Shown: one piece after another, positions 17,493-24,964 of the stretch
How the letters are laid out: every line of letters starts with the position of its first letter
Position numbering within the stretch: the first letter of the stretch is position 1
Assembly (NCBI GenBank): GCA_018001635.1
Contig: JAGNHS010000030.1
Location: 1 to 36,870, forward strand
Reading direction: 5' to 3'
DNA: 36,870 bases
Origin: Pseudomonadota bacterium
GTDB taxonomy: Bacteria; Bdellovibrionota; UBA2428
Notes under the pieces: generated by a model
The model's input: only the letters and a program-made list of their open reading frames with translations
Databases searched by the model: none
Told to the model about the DNA's origin: nothing
Translations under genes and position numbers: made by a program

Positions 17493-18071
17493 ATGAGTAC
17501 TAATAAAGATTCTCACTTTTTTTCACCCATGGAAGAAATTCTTTTTGAACAACGTTACGTGCAAGTGAGTGGCCCTGTAGGGTCTAAGCTAGCTCTCGAA
17601 ACCAACCGCATGCTTTTGGCTTTAGACAAACTCTCCGACAGCAAACCCATTTATCTTTTTATCGATAGCCCTGGTGGCGAAATCAATTCTGGTTTTGCGA
17701 TTTTCGACACAGTTCGCTTTATTAAAGCGCCTGTCTACACCATTGTTGCCGGACTCGCCGCAAGTATGGGCTCAATCATTGCACTCTCGGCCAAAAAAGA
17801 GCGTCGCTTTGCACTACCCAACTCTAAGTTACTCATTCACCAACCTCTTATTTCTGGCTATCTCCAAGGACCGGCTTCAGACCTTGAAATTCATGCTGAA
17901 GACATTGTTAAAACTCGCGAAAAAATCAACCAACTTTACGCACTAGAAACAGGGCGAAGTGTAGAAGAAATTGCCAAGCTCACCGATCGCGATAAGTGGC
18001 TCACCCCTCAAGAAGCGCTCGATTTGGGCTTGATTTGTAAAATTATTAAAAGCAAATCAGAGTTAGTTTAA
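17493..18071 (+). CDS. clpP: ClpP-family serine protease
   Basis: This is the proteolytic subunit of a Clp-type AAA+ protease, expected to be a cytosolic tetradecamer working with ClpX or ClpA. The catalytic triad is visible: Ser91 in GLAASMGSI, His116 in KLLIHQPL and Asp167 in TDRDKWLTP. The oxyanion-loop SPGGEINSG and the GLI near the C-terminus are also typical. At 192 residues it matches the family. No clpX or tig gene flanks it, so it may be a second, non-housekeeping ClpP. No strong Shine-Dalgarno precedes the ATG; a weak -10-like TATGTT at 17481-17486 lies so close that the mRNA could be leaderless. Confidence 0.93.
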   Translation: MSTNKDSHFFSPMEEILFEQRYVQVSGPVGSKLALETNRMLLALDKLSDSKPIYLFIDSPGGEINSGFAIFDTVRFIKAPVYTIVAGLAASMGSIIALSAKKERRFALPNSKLLIHQPLISGYLQGPASDLEIHAEDIVKTREKINQLYALETGRSVEEIAKLTDRDKWLTPQEALDLGLICKIIKSKSELV

Positions 18072-18094
18072 GTAAAAAAGCAAAATTATTTAAG

Positions 18095-18343
18095 ATGCAC
18101 TGGTTTGTTTATATTATTGAAACACAATCAGGTAAATTTTACACAGGCATTTGCAAAGACATCAACAAAAGGTTTGAGCAGCACTCGGGGCTAAAAAAGG
18201 GTGGGGCTAAGTTTTTCAGATCCGACCCTCCCGCGCTTTTAGTTTTTGAAGAAAGCCACAAGTCGCAAAGCCATGCCCTTAAAAGAGAATATGAAATCAA
18301 ATCTATGAGTCGAGCTCAAAAAGAAGCCCTCATTAGTATTTAA
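18095..18343 (+). CDS. GIY-YIG domain protein (UPF0213/YhbQ-like)
   Basis: This small 82-residue protein has the compact single-domain GIY-YIG layout: FVYIIET near the N-terminus, FYTGICKD about ten residues later, then KRFEQHSG and a C-terminal REYEIKSMSRAQKEAL segment. Members are related to structure-specific nucleases, but many small ones have no proven function. It follows clpP by 23 nt on the same strand without a clear Shine-Dalgarno, so it may be co-transcribed with it. Confidence 0.85.
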   Translation: MHWFVYIIETQSGKFYTGICKDINKRFEQHSGLKKGGAKFFRSDPPALLVFEESHKSQSHALKREYEIKSMSRAQKEALISI

Positions 18344-18397
18344 AACATAGTTAATTTTTGACGGCCGTTAAAATCTACATACTCGTAAAATGGATAA

Positions 18398-19003
18398 ATG
18401 AAGTTCAATCAAACATTGGTCATTTTTACAGCAATCTTCGCCATCAGCGCCTACTCAAAAACTTTAGAAAAATCACGCGGCACCTACAAAAAGGACTTCA
18501 ATGGATTTTATTTAAAGCACTTTGATAGAATTAAAATTCCGCAACAAAACTCCATTCTAAAAAATGTCTTTAGAAGCGGCAAACCCGACTACAGCAATGC
18601 TGAATCAATAAAAACTTTAAACGACAACGGAATTAAGTTTATTGTTAACTTACAAGCCGAAGAAAGAAACATAGCAAAGTTAGCGAAACTTTTGTCAGAC
18701 AAAGGCATCACACTCATTCATCTCCCATTAGACACCAGCGAAAATAAAAAAGTAGGAGTCAACGACCCTCAAAAGACTTTAGAAGTCTTAAATAGAATAG
18801 AAGATTTACTAAGCACTAAGCCGAACGATGGCGTTTTAGTGCATTGCCAAAGAGGCGAAGACCGCACTGGAGTTTTCATTAGACTACTTCGTGAATCTAA
18901 CGGTGAATCGGTGGCCAGCACTACGAAGGATTTTAAAAACTATGGTGGAGTGCTCTACAAGCCTCTTCAAAAACTTTACGAAGAAGTTAAGAAAATTGAA
19001 TAG
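18398..19003 (+). CDS. secreted protein-tyrosine/dual-specificity phosphatase-like protein
   Basis: An N-terminal signal peptide (about residues 1-20) precedes a domain with the CX5R phosphatase signature VHCQRGEDRTG (nucleophile Cys150, Arg156). A candidate general-acid Asp lies upstream in the HLPLDTSEN segment. The preceding FRSGKPDYSNAESIKTLNDNGIK pattern matches the SGQP-type N-terminal strand of bacterial and plant-like DSPs. At 201 residues it is one compact domain. Substrate is unknown; phosphoinositides, phosphoproteins or phosphosugars outside the cytoplasm are all possible. TAAAAT at 18386-18391 lies seven bases before the ATG and no Shine-Dalgarno is seen, but the -35 is poor. Confidence 0.8.
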   Translation: MKFNQTLVIFTAIFAISAYSKTLEKSRGTYKKDFNGFYLKHFDRIKIPQQNSILKNVFRSGKPDYSNAESIKTLNDNGIKFIVNLQAEERNIAKLAKLLSDKGITLIHLPLDTSENKKVGVNDPQKTLEVLNRIEDLLSTKPNDGVLVHCQRGEDRTGVFIRLLRESNGESVASTTKDFKNYGGVLYKPLQKLYEEVKKIE

Positions 19004-19005
19004 AA

Positions 19006-19695
19006 TTAATTATACTCATCAGCATTGATATTAAGTTCTTTTAGTATTTCGTCATTCCATTGCTGTTGCGATAAACTTGGATTTACTAAAGGTGCTTCTC
19101 CCTCAATTTTATCTTTAGCTCTCAAAATAAACTTTGGGCGCGATTCAATAGTACCAACTGTAGAGCGCCAAGATTTAATTTTTTGGCCTTGAGCAGCCTT
19201 TTCACGTTGAGCAGCTTGCCACTGATCGATATGAGCTCGCATGTCTGTCACGTTTAGATCTGGATTTTTCTCACCCAGTTTTTCCCAAAGCTCCATCGCT
19301 TTTTGACTTACGCTATTATCGCTAAGCAACACTCCACCCGGCGCACGCTTAGCGACCTCGCGATACAAAAATGAACCCAGGGCCTTTCCTCTAGCCTCAG
19401 GCGCAAGCCACACAGTTTGAATTTGAAGAGCTACCGATTGCTTATCTTTACCGTAAATAGTGGACACACCCATTCTGCCAATAGGAGTGTCGCCGATAAA
19501 AGCAAAATATCCATTAACAGTCGGCCGAACTGAAAAGTGTTGATGCACCTCTTCTGTAGACATCTCCTTAATTCGTGCGCGAGAAAATTTATTTTTTTTC
19601 GCTATTTTAATTAGCAGAGTCAAATCGCATTCTAATGCATAAGTATTCAACATCGAAATCGCCAAGAGGATTATAAATACTCTCAATATTTTCAT
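19006..19695 (-). CDS. GNAT-like acetyltransferase with a signal peptide
   Basis: Residues about 50-150 have the GNAT pattern: FAFIGDTPIGRMGVS, IQTVWLAPEARGKALGSFLYREV with the acetyl-CoA-binding loop (usually R/Q-X-X-G-X-G/A), and LSDNSVSQKAMELWEKLG. The N-terminus is a clear hydrophobic signal sequence (about 1-20), which is odd for an enzyme that needs cytosolic acetyl-CoA. The C-terminal 70 residues are an unmatched basic/acidic tail. It starts 2 nt after the stop of the outer-membrane-like gene, so the two are translationally coupled. The fold is likely; enzymatic function outside the cytoplasm is uncertain. Confidence 0.72.
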   Translation of the reverse strand: MKILRVFIILLAISMLNTYALECDLTLLIKIAKKNKFSRARIKEMSTEEVHQHFSVRPTVNGYFAFIGDTPIGRMGVSTIYGKDKQSVALQIQTVWLAPEARGKALGSFLYREVAKRAPGGVLLSDNSVSQKAMELWEKLGEKNPDLNVTDMRAHIDQWQAAQREKAAQGQKIKSWRSTVGTIESRPKFILRAKDKIEGEAPLVNPSLSQQQWNDEILKELNINADEYN

Positions 19696-19697
19696 TA

Positions 19698-20420
19698 TTA
19701 AAAACGATAATTAAAACCCACACTGTAGGTATCATCGCTTATGACCCATTCTTGATAGAGGGGCAAATACGAAGCTGTGAGAGTCATATCGTTTTCTAAT
19801 TTAAAACTAGCGCCAGCATGCACTTTTGTTGAAACAAATCCTTGATTACCATTATGAATCATATAGTAACCCACACCAAAACTAATCCAATTCACATTGG
19901 CTGCTGCTACGACATCTACCAAATAATCGTCAGACGCTAAAGTCCACGGAATATTATGCTTGAAATTTATAGAAGCGTACAAACTTTCGCCGCCAAGCCC
20001 AACACCAATATCAATGCGGTTGGCTTTGTCTTTTACGCTACGAAGAACTGATGCGATTCTGAGATTTCCCATGTCGTAATAAGCAGCCAAGTCTGTATCA
20101 AGATCTTGGTTAGTAACTTTTCTTACAGTGGCTCCCACGGCAAGAGAGCGCAGCAAAAGCGCACCACCGCCCTGATAAATCGCAGGACTTCCGCTAACGA
20201 ATTTCGGCTCTTTTCTATAGTCCACACCAAGACCAGCGCCCGAACGCGTGTAATGAAAAGCCGCAAAAGGTTTGTCTATTTTAGCGCGCCACATGGCTTC
20301 AGCAGTGATTCTTTTACCTTCTTGAAGCGAAGCAGGATTGACCACTAAGGCTTGAGTGGGGGCTGGGTATACAATTCCGGCACCAATAGTACGCTCTGCT
20401 CCACCCACTTGAGCTAGCAA
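19698..20420 (-). CDS. putative outer-membrane protein, 5' end uncertain
   Basis: The 240 residues read from a TTG at 20420 are strand-rich and end SYLPLYQEWVISDDTYSVGFNYRF, with the terminal aromatic typical of outer-membrane barrels. The N-terminal GIVYPAPTQALVVNPASL resembles the start of FadL/PorV-like mature proteins. The frame stays open upstream and encodes a signal-like stretch (AAVLVYFSILSCQSLLAQ), but it contains no ATG or GTG. An ATG at 20473-20475 sits in another frame, separated by a run of six T (A6 at 20466-20471). Losing one T would join it to the signal stretch. This is either a homopolymer error, a frameshift or a rare start. The downstream GNAT-like gene is coupled. Confidence 0.6.
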   Translation of the reverse strand: MLAQVGGAERTIGAGIVYPAPTQALVVNPASLQEGKRITAEAMWRAKIDKPFAAFHYTRSGAGLGVDYRKEPKFVSGSPAIYQGGGALLLRSLAVGATVRKVTNQDLDTDLAAYYDMGNLRIASVLRSVKDKANRIDIGVGLGGESLYASINFKHNIPWTLASDDYLVDVVAAANVNWISFGVGYYMIHNGNQGFVSTKVHAGASFKLENDMTLTASYLPLYQEWVISDDTYSVGFNYRF

Positions 20421-20551
20421 TGACTGACAACTTAAAATCGAAAAATAGACTAAAACTGCAGCGTCAAAAAAGCATCGAAATTTAAATGCAAGCAGTTTAG
20501 ATTTCCCAACCTGATTTAACTTTAACTGACTCTCAAAATAAAAACTACAAA

Positions 20552-20896
20552 TTATTTACAATCCTCAGGGCAGTTACAGTGGTTTTCATAGGCCTTTTCG
20601 CATTTGTGATCGCCACACGCAATGCACACCATTTCAGCCTTGCCGCCCGCAATACCCATTCCACAATAAGAAATGGAATTACGTTCTTCTAAATTTCCAC
20701 AACAAGGTATGGCGTTAGGGTCGATTCCGCCGCTTCCCGGCGGACCGCCATTATCAAGTGTTTGGGCCAAATAGAGTTCACCTTTTTTAAAGCATTTTGG
20801 TGCTTTATTATTTTCAGCAGCATCAACAACTTGAGTGCAAAGTAAAATTACAAATGTAAACAAAACTAAAATGTAAGTAGAAAATCTAAACTTCAT
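20552..20896 (-). CDS. small Cys-rich secreted protein
   Basis: I do not recognise a named family. A signal peptide (about 1-27) is followed by an 85-residue mature part with ten cysteines (35, 65, 66, 78, 91, 94, 99, 107, 109, 113), including a CC pair, CIAC and CNCPEDC. The spacing suggests disulfides or metal binding in the periplasm or outside. AAGG about 12 nt upstream gives only weak support for the ATG at 20896. It lies upstream of the outer-membrane-like and GNAT-like genes on the same strand, with 131 nt between. Confidence 0.65.
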   Translation of the reverse strand: MKFRFSTYILVLFTFVILLCTQVVDAAENNKAPKCFKKGELYLAQTLDNGGPPGSGGIDPNAIPCCGNLEERNSISYCGMGIAGGKAEMVCIACGDHKCEKAYENHCNCPEDCK

Positions 20897-21002
20897 ATAG
20901 AAAGTATACCTTAAGTTTCAATTAATATTAGTCAGAAAATTTTTACTTAATTAGATAAGCATTCACCTCATTTTTATTCCTATTCATGTTAAACTTTATT
21001 CA

Positions 21003-21809
21003 ATGTTAAAAAGAAAAACTTTAATTTACTTAATGTTTATCTTTTTAACTTCATACCTGAATGCTGCTAAAGTAAAAATTTGTGGAATAACTTTAGCTAA
21101 AATTGCAAAATTTAATAAGGGGAAAAATGTGCCTGTTTATGAAACGGGTGGGCTCATCGATTATGTGCCAGCTCTTATAAAAGGTGAGAATGTAAAAGCG
21201 ACTTCTCATTTTTTACCCTTATGGCTACTTAAGCGAACAAGCCCTTCTAAGTTGTTTGAACATGCGGCCACTCTTTCGAAAAATGAAATTGAAATTATTC
21301 AAGTGCGCAAAAATAAAGCCTTATTCATTATCGATAAAAGAATTTTTTTACTCGAAGAAAATTATGGAAAATTCCATGTTGATGAAGTTGATTCACAAGA
21401 CCCACGGGAACTCAAAATGTTTTTTAATGGGCTTAGCTTAATCGAAGAGGGGCCTGGTGTAATTTTTGGGAATGGAATCGGCGACCTTATTATTCCACCC
21501 ATTTCTCTATTATCTAGACAGCCCAAACACAAAGGCTACCGCTTCACAGTTAATGATGAAGCATTTGACAATCTTCAAAGCAAACTTGCCTCTACCTCAA
21601 TTAACTCAGAATCTGATTTTACATTAAGTCCAAAAGATTTTATGAGCTCAGACAATGTACAAATTGATAGATTTTACGGAGCAAAGGAAAGGCTTTTATC
21701 CGGCACTATGACGGCAGGAGAAGCGCTTATAATTTACATGTTAATCACAAGTGAAAAAAAGCAAAATGAGGAATCACCCAAGCCAACAGAAGCTAAGCAG
21801 GATCCTTAA
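21003..21809 (+). CDS. secreted protein of unknown function
   Basis: No family is recognised. The 268-residue product starts with a signal peptide (about 1-20, cleavage near LNAAKV). The mature part is mixed alpha/beta with a central LFIIDKRIFLLEENYGKFHVDEV strand region. It has an Asp/Glu/Lys/Pro-rich tail (EESPKPTEAKQDP) and one hydrophobic run near the C-terminus (ALIIYMLI). It stands alone between a divergent Cys-rich gene and the MAPEG gene, which has its own promoter. Confidence 0.6.
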   Translation: MLKRKTLIYLMFIFLTSYLNAAKVKICGITLAKIAKFNKGKNVPVYETGGLIDYVPALIKGENVKATSHFLPLWLLKRTSPSKLFEHAATLSKNEIEIIQVRKNKALFIIDKRIFLLEENYGKFHVDEVDSQDPRELKMFFNGLSLIEEGPGVIFGNGIGDLIIPPISLLSRQPKHKGYRFTVNDEAFDNLQSKLASTSINSESDFTLSPKDFMSSDNVQIDRFYGAKERLLSGTMTAGEALIIYMLITSEKKQNEESPKPTEAKQDP

Positions 21810-21826
21810 TTTAGTTATTCAAAAAC

Positions 21827-21855
21827 TTGTGACATAATTTTTGCTAGCTTAATAT
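21827..21855 (+). promoter_or_regulatory. promoter giving a leaderless MAPEG mRNA
   Basis: TTGTGA at 21827-21832, a 17-nt spacer and TAATAT at 21850-21855 put the expected transcription start seven bases on, at the A of the ATG at 21862. No Shine-Dalgarno lies in front of that ATG, which agrees with leaderless translation. Confidence 0.5.
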
Positions 21856-21861
21856 GGCGGC

Positions 21862-22260
21862 ATGATTACTTCTTTATTTGCGGGAATTTTAGGTTTAATT
21901 TACGCCAAACTATCGCTTGATACTATTGCCGCCAGGCGCGCACACAAAATCTCAATTGGGGTAGGGGGCAACAACGAAATCGCCAGCATTGTAAGTGCTC
22001 ACTCAAATTTTAGCTCTTATACAATTTATTTGCTGTTTTTAATGTATCTTTGCGAAAGCTCAAGCGCAGTCCCAAAAATCGTAATTTACATAATAGGCTC
22101 AGCCTTCACCCTAGGCCGCTTGCTTCACTACTCGGCCTTCAAATCACAAAAGATGAATTTCAAACGAAGAGTGCTGGGCATGCAACTCACTCTTTGGCCA
22201 CTTATAATATTATCGCTGATAAATATATGGATTTTTATTAGTCGTCACCTAGTAGAATAA
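21862..22260 (+). CDS. MAPEG-family integral membrane protein
   Basis: The 132 residues form four hydrophobic helices with the MAPEG pattern: RRAHKISIGVGGNNEIASIVSAHSNFSSYTIY after helix 1, and GSAFTLGRLLHYSAFKS before helix 4. The family includes microsomal glutathione S-transferases and leukotriene C4 synthase; bacterial members are mostly uncharacterised, and glutathione-dependent detoxification is the usual guess. The conserved N-E-Y motif appears here as N-S-Y, so glutathione use is not assured. The length is typical of bacterial members. Confidence 0.8.
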   Translation: MITSLFAGILGLIYAKLSLDTIAARRAHKISIGVGGNNEIASIVSAHSNFSSYTIYLLFLMYLCESSSAVPKIVIYIIGSAFTLGRLLHYSAFKSQKMNFKRRVLGMQLTLWPLIILSLINIWIFISRHLVE

Positions 22261-22350
22261 CTCCTCATGAACGAAGCAAATTTAAAAACAGTTCTTATTG
22301 AATGAATATCAAGCGGTCCTAAATCCTCTAATAATACTTGAAAAAATTAA

Positions 22351-23550
22351 TTAATTCATACTTTTATTTAACTTTAGCTTTGAATAAAACAAAGCAAGAA
22401 TAAAATACCATGGAACAGAAATCAATAAAGCCAATTTTGAAGTCAAGCCAAAATGAGCACTCAAATTTACACAAAACTTTCCAACAATTGCACCTGTTAA
22501 AGTTGAAATAATTAGCTCAACAGACAGAAAAGTAGGAAAATATTTTGAATCTGTAATTTTTCTTCTTAGAGATTGGCTTGCGAGAGTACTAGAACCCATA
22601 AACAAACCAAAGGTAATTGCTGTAATTATGGCTCCAGTAAAATTTTGCATAACAAGATAAGGAACTAGAGTTATAGCCATGCAAATTGAACCTATAGCGC
22701 AGAAAATGCTCTCATCAACCATATCCGTTTTATCAATCCATCTAAGCAGTGCTACGCCTACAGAACCTGACAACCCAATAACAGCATAGGACAAACCCAT
22801 AAACTCCATACCTAATTTTAAATCTGTAGAAATTACATCAAATATATAAATATTAAAAATTCCGAGAGGAATAAAAGAAAAAAAAGATCTCGTTAAAAGA
22901 AGCCTTCTCAATTGATTATCTTTAATAATATATTTAAGATTTTTAATATATGAGTGAGATATATCTGTGCGTAATTTTTCCTTTAATACTAAAAACTGCA
23001 AACTTAATCCACTTATAATTGCAAAAATAAAACTAATTGCATCTAGCATAATAGATAATCCATAATGAAAATAAGTTAACAATATAAAAGAAAATATAGG
23101 TCCCAGAAACTGAGCTCCAAAGAATGCAGAAATGATTTGACCTTGTTTCTCTCTATGTGAATTATCCATATCTGAAATAGTTTTGGAAAAATATTCAGTT
23201 GCCATTAAATAAATTCTGTCCAAAAATGCTACGATAGTCATAAATAAATAAACGTATTGCACTATATTGATAGTAAATTTTTGTAATAAAAAATAAACCA
23301 GACCTAACACCAACAAAGAAATAAATTGTGTCAAAATAATAAGACGTTTTGGGTCAAATTTTATTAACAAAAATGGATAAATAGCAGCCGCCAAAGCATG
23401 GCCTACCTGCTGAATTGCCATTAAAAGACCTGCTTTTAGCGCACTTCCCGTAATTACATATAACGCATATACGACGCCAAAGAATCCAATATGGTTTCCT
23501 ATTGAAGTAATAAATTGAATTCTAGCAAGAACCTTATTTGTTTTAATCAT
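22351..23550 (-). CDS. MFS transporter, probable exporter
   Basis: This 399-residue inner-membrane protein has about 12 hydrophobic segments and the layout of the drug- or siderophore-efflux branch of the major facilitator superfamily (short loops, and ARIQFITSIGNHIGFFGVVYALY in helix 1). Conserved loop motifs are weak, so the substrate is unknown. Its ATG overlaps the stop of the upstream regulator-like gene in a TAATG junction (1 shared base), so the two are made as a coupled pair. Base composition is more AT-rich than the heme block. Transport of the small secreted peptide encoded divergently at 24488 is possible, but MFS proteins usually carry small molecules. Confidence 0.82.
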   Translation of the reverse strand: MIKTNKVLARIQFITSIGNHIGFFGVVYALYVITGSALKAGLLMAIQQVGHALAAAIYPFLLIKFDPKRLIILTQFISLLVLGLVYFLLQKFTINIVQYVYLFMTIVAFLDRIYLMATEYFSKTISDMDNSHREKQGQIISAFFGAQFLGPIFSFILLTYFHYGLSIMLDAISFIFAIISGLSLQFLVLKEKLRTDISHSYIKNLKYIIKDNQLRRLLLTRSFFSFIPLGIFNIYIFDVISTDLKLGMEFMGLSYAVIGLSGSVGVALLRWIDKTDMVDESIFCAIGSICMAITLVPYLVMQNFTGAIITAITFGLFMGSSTLASQSLRRKITDSKYFPTFLSVELIISTLTGAIVGKFCVNLSAHFGLTSKLALLISVPWYFILALFYSKLKLNKSMN

Positions 23551-24371
23551 TAAAAATCACTCCAAGAAAGTCCTCTTGCAAAACTTACAAACACAAAAGG
23601 CATATTATCTTCAAAATGATCATCCATCTCAGCCAAGCTACGAATCCACTTATCAAGTGTAGTTAATTGATCAAGAACATGAGGGAGATGCTCCTTTTTT
23701 ATACTTTGCAATGAATAAATAAATTTTTGATCAGGATCATTTTCTGATGTCGAATAATTATCAATTTTTGATTTTATGTATTTTATGCCTTTAAAAGCTA
23801 CAGGTGAAGGTGAATTAACCTGTGTAGGTACCTTCAATCCCTGGAATGGTCTTCGAATTTCAATACCCTTATTTATTTCTAAAAGCCCTAATTTTTCTAA
23901 ATTTTTAATAATATCAATTTTACTTTTAAAAAAATTTAAAGATAGCTTTTCTTTAAGGACTAATAGATCCAGGAATCGCATTGCCTCTGGATTATCATTC
24001 AAATAATTAAGTTGATTTTCATTTAAAAGCTTTACATCTTTTATTACATCCCAAACATCAGGTGTTTTTTTATCAATTTTTATTGAAAGATTTTCTTGAA
24101 TGTAATCAATTAGAGATACCGCACCCTTAGAACTCACCTCAAAACCTTTTAAATATGCGATAAGAGCTGCTTTAAATTCTTCTGTTGGTAATTTTTCAAT
24201 TACCTTTGTAAAAACTTCAAAACTAGGTTGTCGTGAACCTGAATAAAGTTGTAAGAAATTTCGCTGTCCAATCTTCAAATGCCTCTCACCTCCGAGATGC
24301 ATATAAAGCGCTGTAGCTGAAGTTAATTTTTTCTTATCTTTTAAATACTTTAAGAAAGAATTGAATTTCAT
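23550..24371 (-). CDS. putative transcriptional regulator, TIGR02147/DUF4423-like
   Basis: This is a 273-residue cytosolic protein without a signal peptide. Residues about 1-75 have a helical DNA-binding-like pattern with a YSGSRQPSFEVFTKVIEKL segment (XRE-like helix-turn-helix). The middle part (about 120-180) looks like a winged helix. The C-terminal IKKEHLPHVLDQLTTLDKWIRSLAEMDDHFEDN resembles the end of the TIGR02147/DUF4423 proteins common in Fibrobacter and Bdellovibrio-like bacteria. This family match is from memory of patterns. It is coupled to the MFS gene. The promoter at 24382-24410 carries a dyad in its spacer, fitting autoregulation. Confidence 0.6.
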   Translation of the reverse strand: MKFNSFLKYLKDKKKLTSATALYMHLGGERHLKIGQRNFLQLYSGSRQPSFEVFTKVIEKLPTEEFKAALIAYLKGFEVSSKGAVSLIDYIQENLSIKIDKKTPDVWDVIKDVKLLNENQLNYLNDNPEAMRFLDLLVLKEKLSLNFFKSKIDIIKNLEKLGLLEINKGIEIRRPFQGLKVPTQVNSPSPVAFKGIKYIKSKIDNYSTSENDPDQKFIYSLQSIKKEHLPHVLDQLTTLDKWIRSLAEMDDHFEDNMPFVFVSFARGLSWSDF

Positions 24372-24381
24372 AATTACTACA

Positions 24382-24410
24382 ATTTTAGAACAACTTGTTC
24401 CATTAGTGAA
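24382..24410 (-). promoter_or_regulatory. promoter with operator-like dyad for the regulator-MFS operon
   Basis: Read on the minus strand: TTCACT (24410-24405), a 17-nt spacer and TAAAAT (24387-24382). The expected start is near 24375, only about 4 nt before the ATG at 24371, and no Shine-Dalgarno is present, so the mRNA is probably leaderless. The spacer holds GAACAACTTGTTC (24388-24400), an inverted repeat with 6-nt arms around one base. A repressor bound there would block RNA polymerase directly. Confidence 0.5.
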
Positions 24411-24429
24411 TTAAAGTGTGTTATTTAAT

Positions 24430-24458
24430 TTGACGTTAGAAAAGCACTAAAATAAGTA
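24430..24458 (+). promoter_or_regulatory. putative promoter of the small secreted peptide gene
   Basis: TTGACG at 24430-24435 and the weaker TAAGTA at 24453-24458 are spaced by 17 nt. The gene at 24488 then has a normal leader with AAAGGAAA as ribosome site. The dyad at 24388-24400 lies just upstream, so one regulator could act on both directions. Confidence 0.4.
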
Positions 24459-24487
24459 TTGTTTCACGAGCTGAAAGGAAAATTTTT

Positions 24488-24775
24488 ATGTCAAAAAATA
24501 TATATCTTAAAAGTTTAACAATTATTTACTTAATAGGTTTAAGTTATTTAATAGCAGGCCCCGGACATGGGGGGACTGATCCCTTAAAAAATATATCAAA
24601 TCCTAAAGTCGCCCAAGTATCTGGTAATTTAATTAAGAGCAAAAAGGATCAAATTCATAAAGGACAAAAATTAAAAAGGCAAAATATTCAAAACATTATC
24701 AAAGGAACTAATCTTAAGTGTACTATCATTTCCCTTGGTGGCGGAGTAGCAGGAAACTACATCGTCAAAGTTTAA
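24488..24775 (+). CDS. small secreted peptide or protein of unknown function
   Basis: This 95-residue product has a hydrophobic signal segment (about 7-23), then GPGHGGTDPLKN, a strongly basic middle (KSKKDQIHKGQKLKRQN) and a C-terminal CTIISLGGGVAGNYIVKV with a single Cys. No family is recognised. A good ribosome site (AAAGGAAA) precedes the ATG. It is divergent from the regulator and exporter pair and is followed by a hairpin terminator, so it is its own transcription unit. A secreted signal or antimicrobial peptide is one reading; an ordinary small periplasmic protein is another. Confidence 0.6.
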   Translation: MSKNIYLKSLTIIYLIGLSYLIAGPGHGGTDPLKNISNPKVAQVSGNLIKSKKDQIHKGQKLKRQNIQNIIKGTNLKCTIISLGGGVAGNYIVKV

Positions 24776-24798
24776 AAATGTTAATATTTAGTTTTTAT

Positions 24799-24826
24799 GG
24801 TTAGAGCATAAAAAAGGGCTCTAACC
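24799..24826 (+). terminator. rho-independent-like terminator after the small peptide gene
   Basis: GGTTAGAGC at 24799-24807 pairs perfectly with GCTCTAACC at 24818-24826 around an A-rich loop. The following tract is only moderately T-rich. Confidence 0.6.
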
Positions 24827-24964
24827 GGGTTTCATTTAGTTTATTAAATTTTTGTGGATTTTCAAAACTACTTGGAACGATCGATCGATCAGAGCTTTGA
24901 CTAAGGTCTCACAGCTCTTCTTCGTCGTCAACTTTTTTTATCTTTTAACGAATATGGAGCATGT

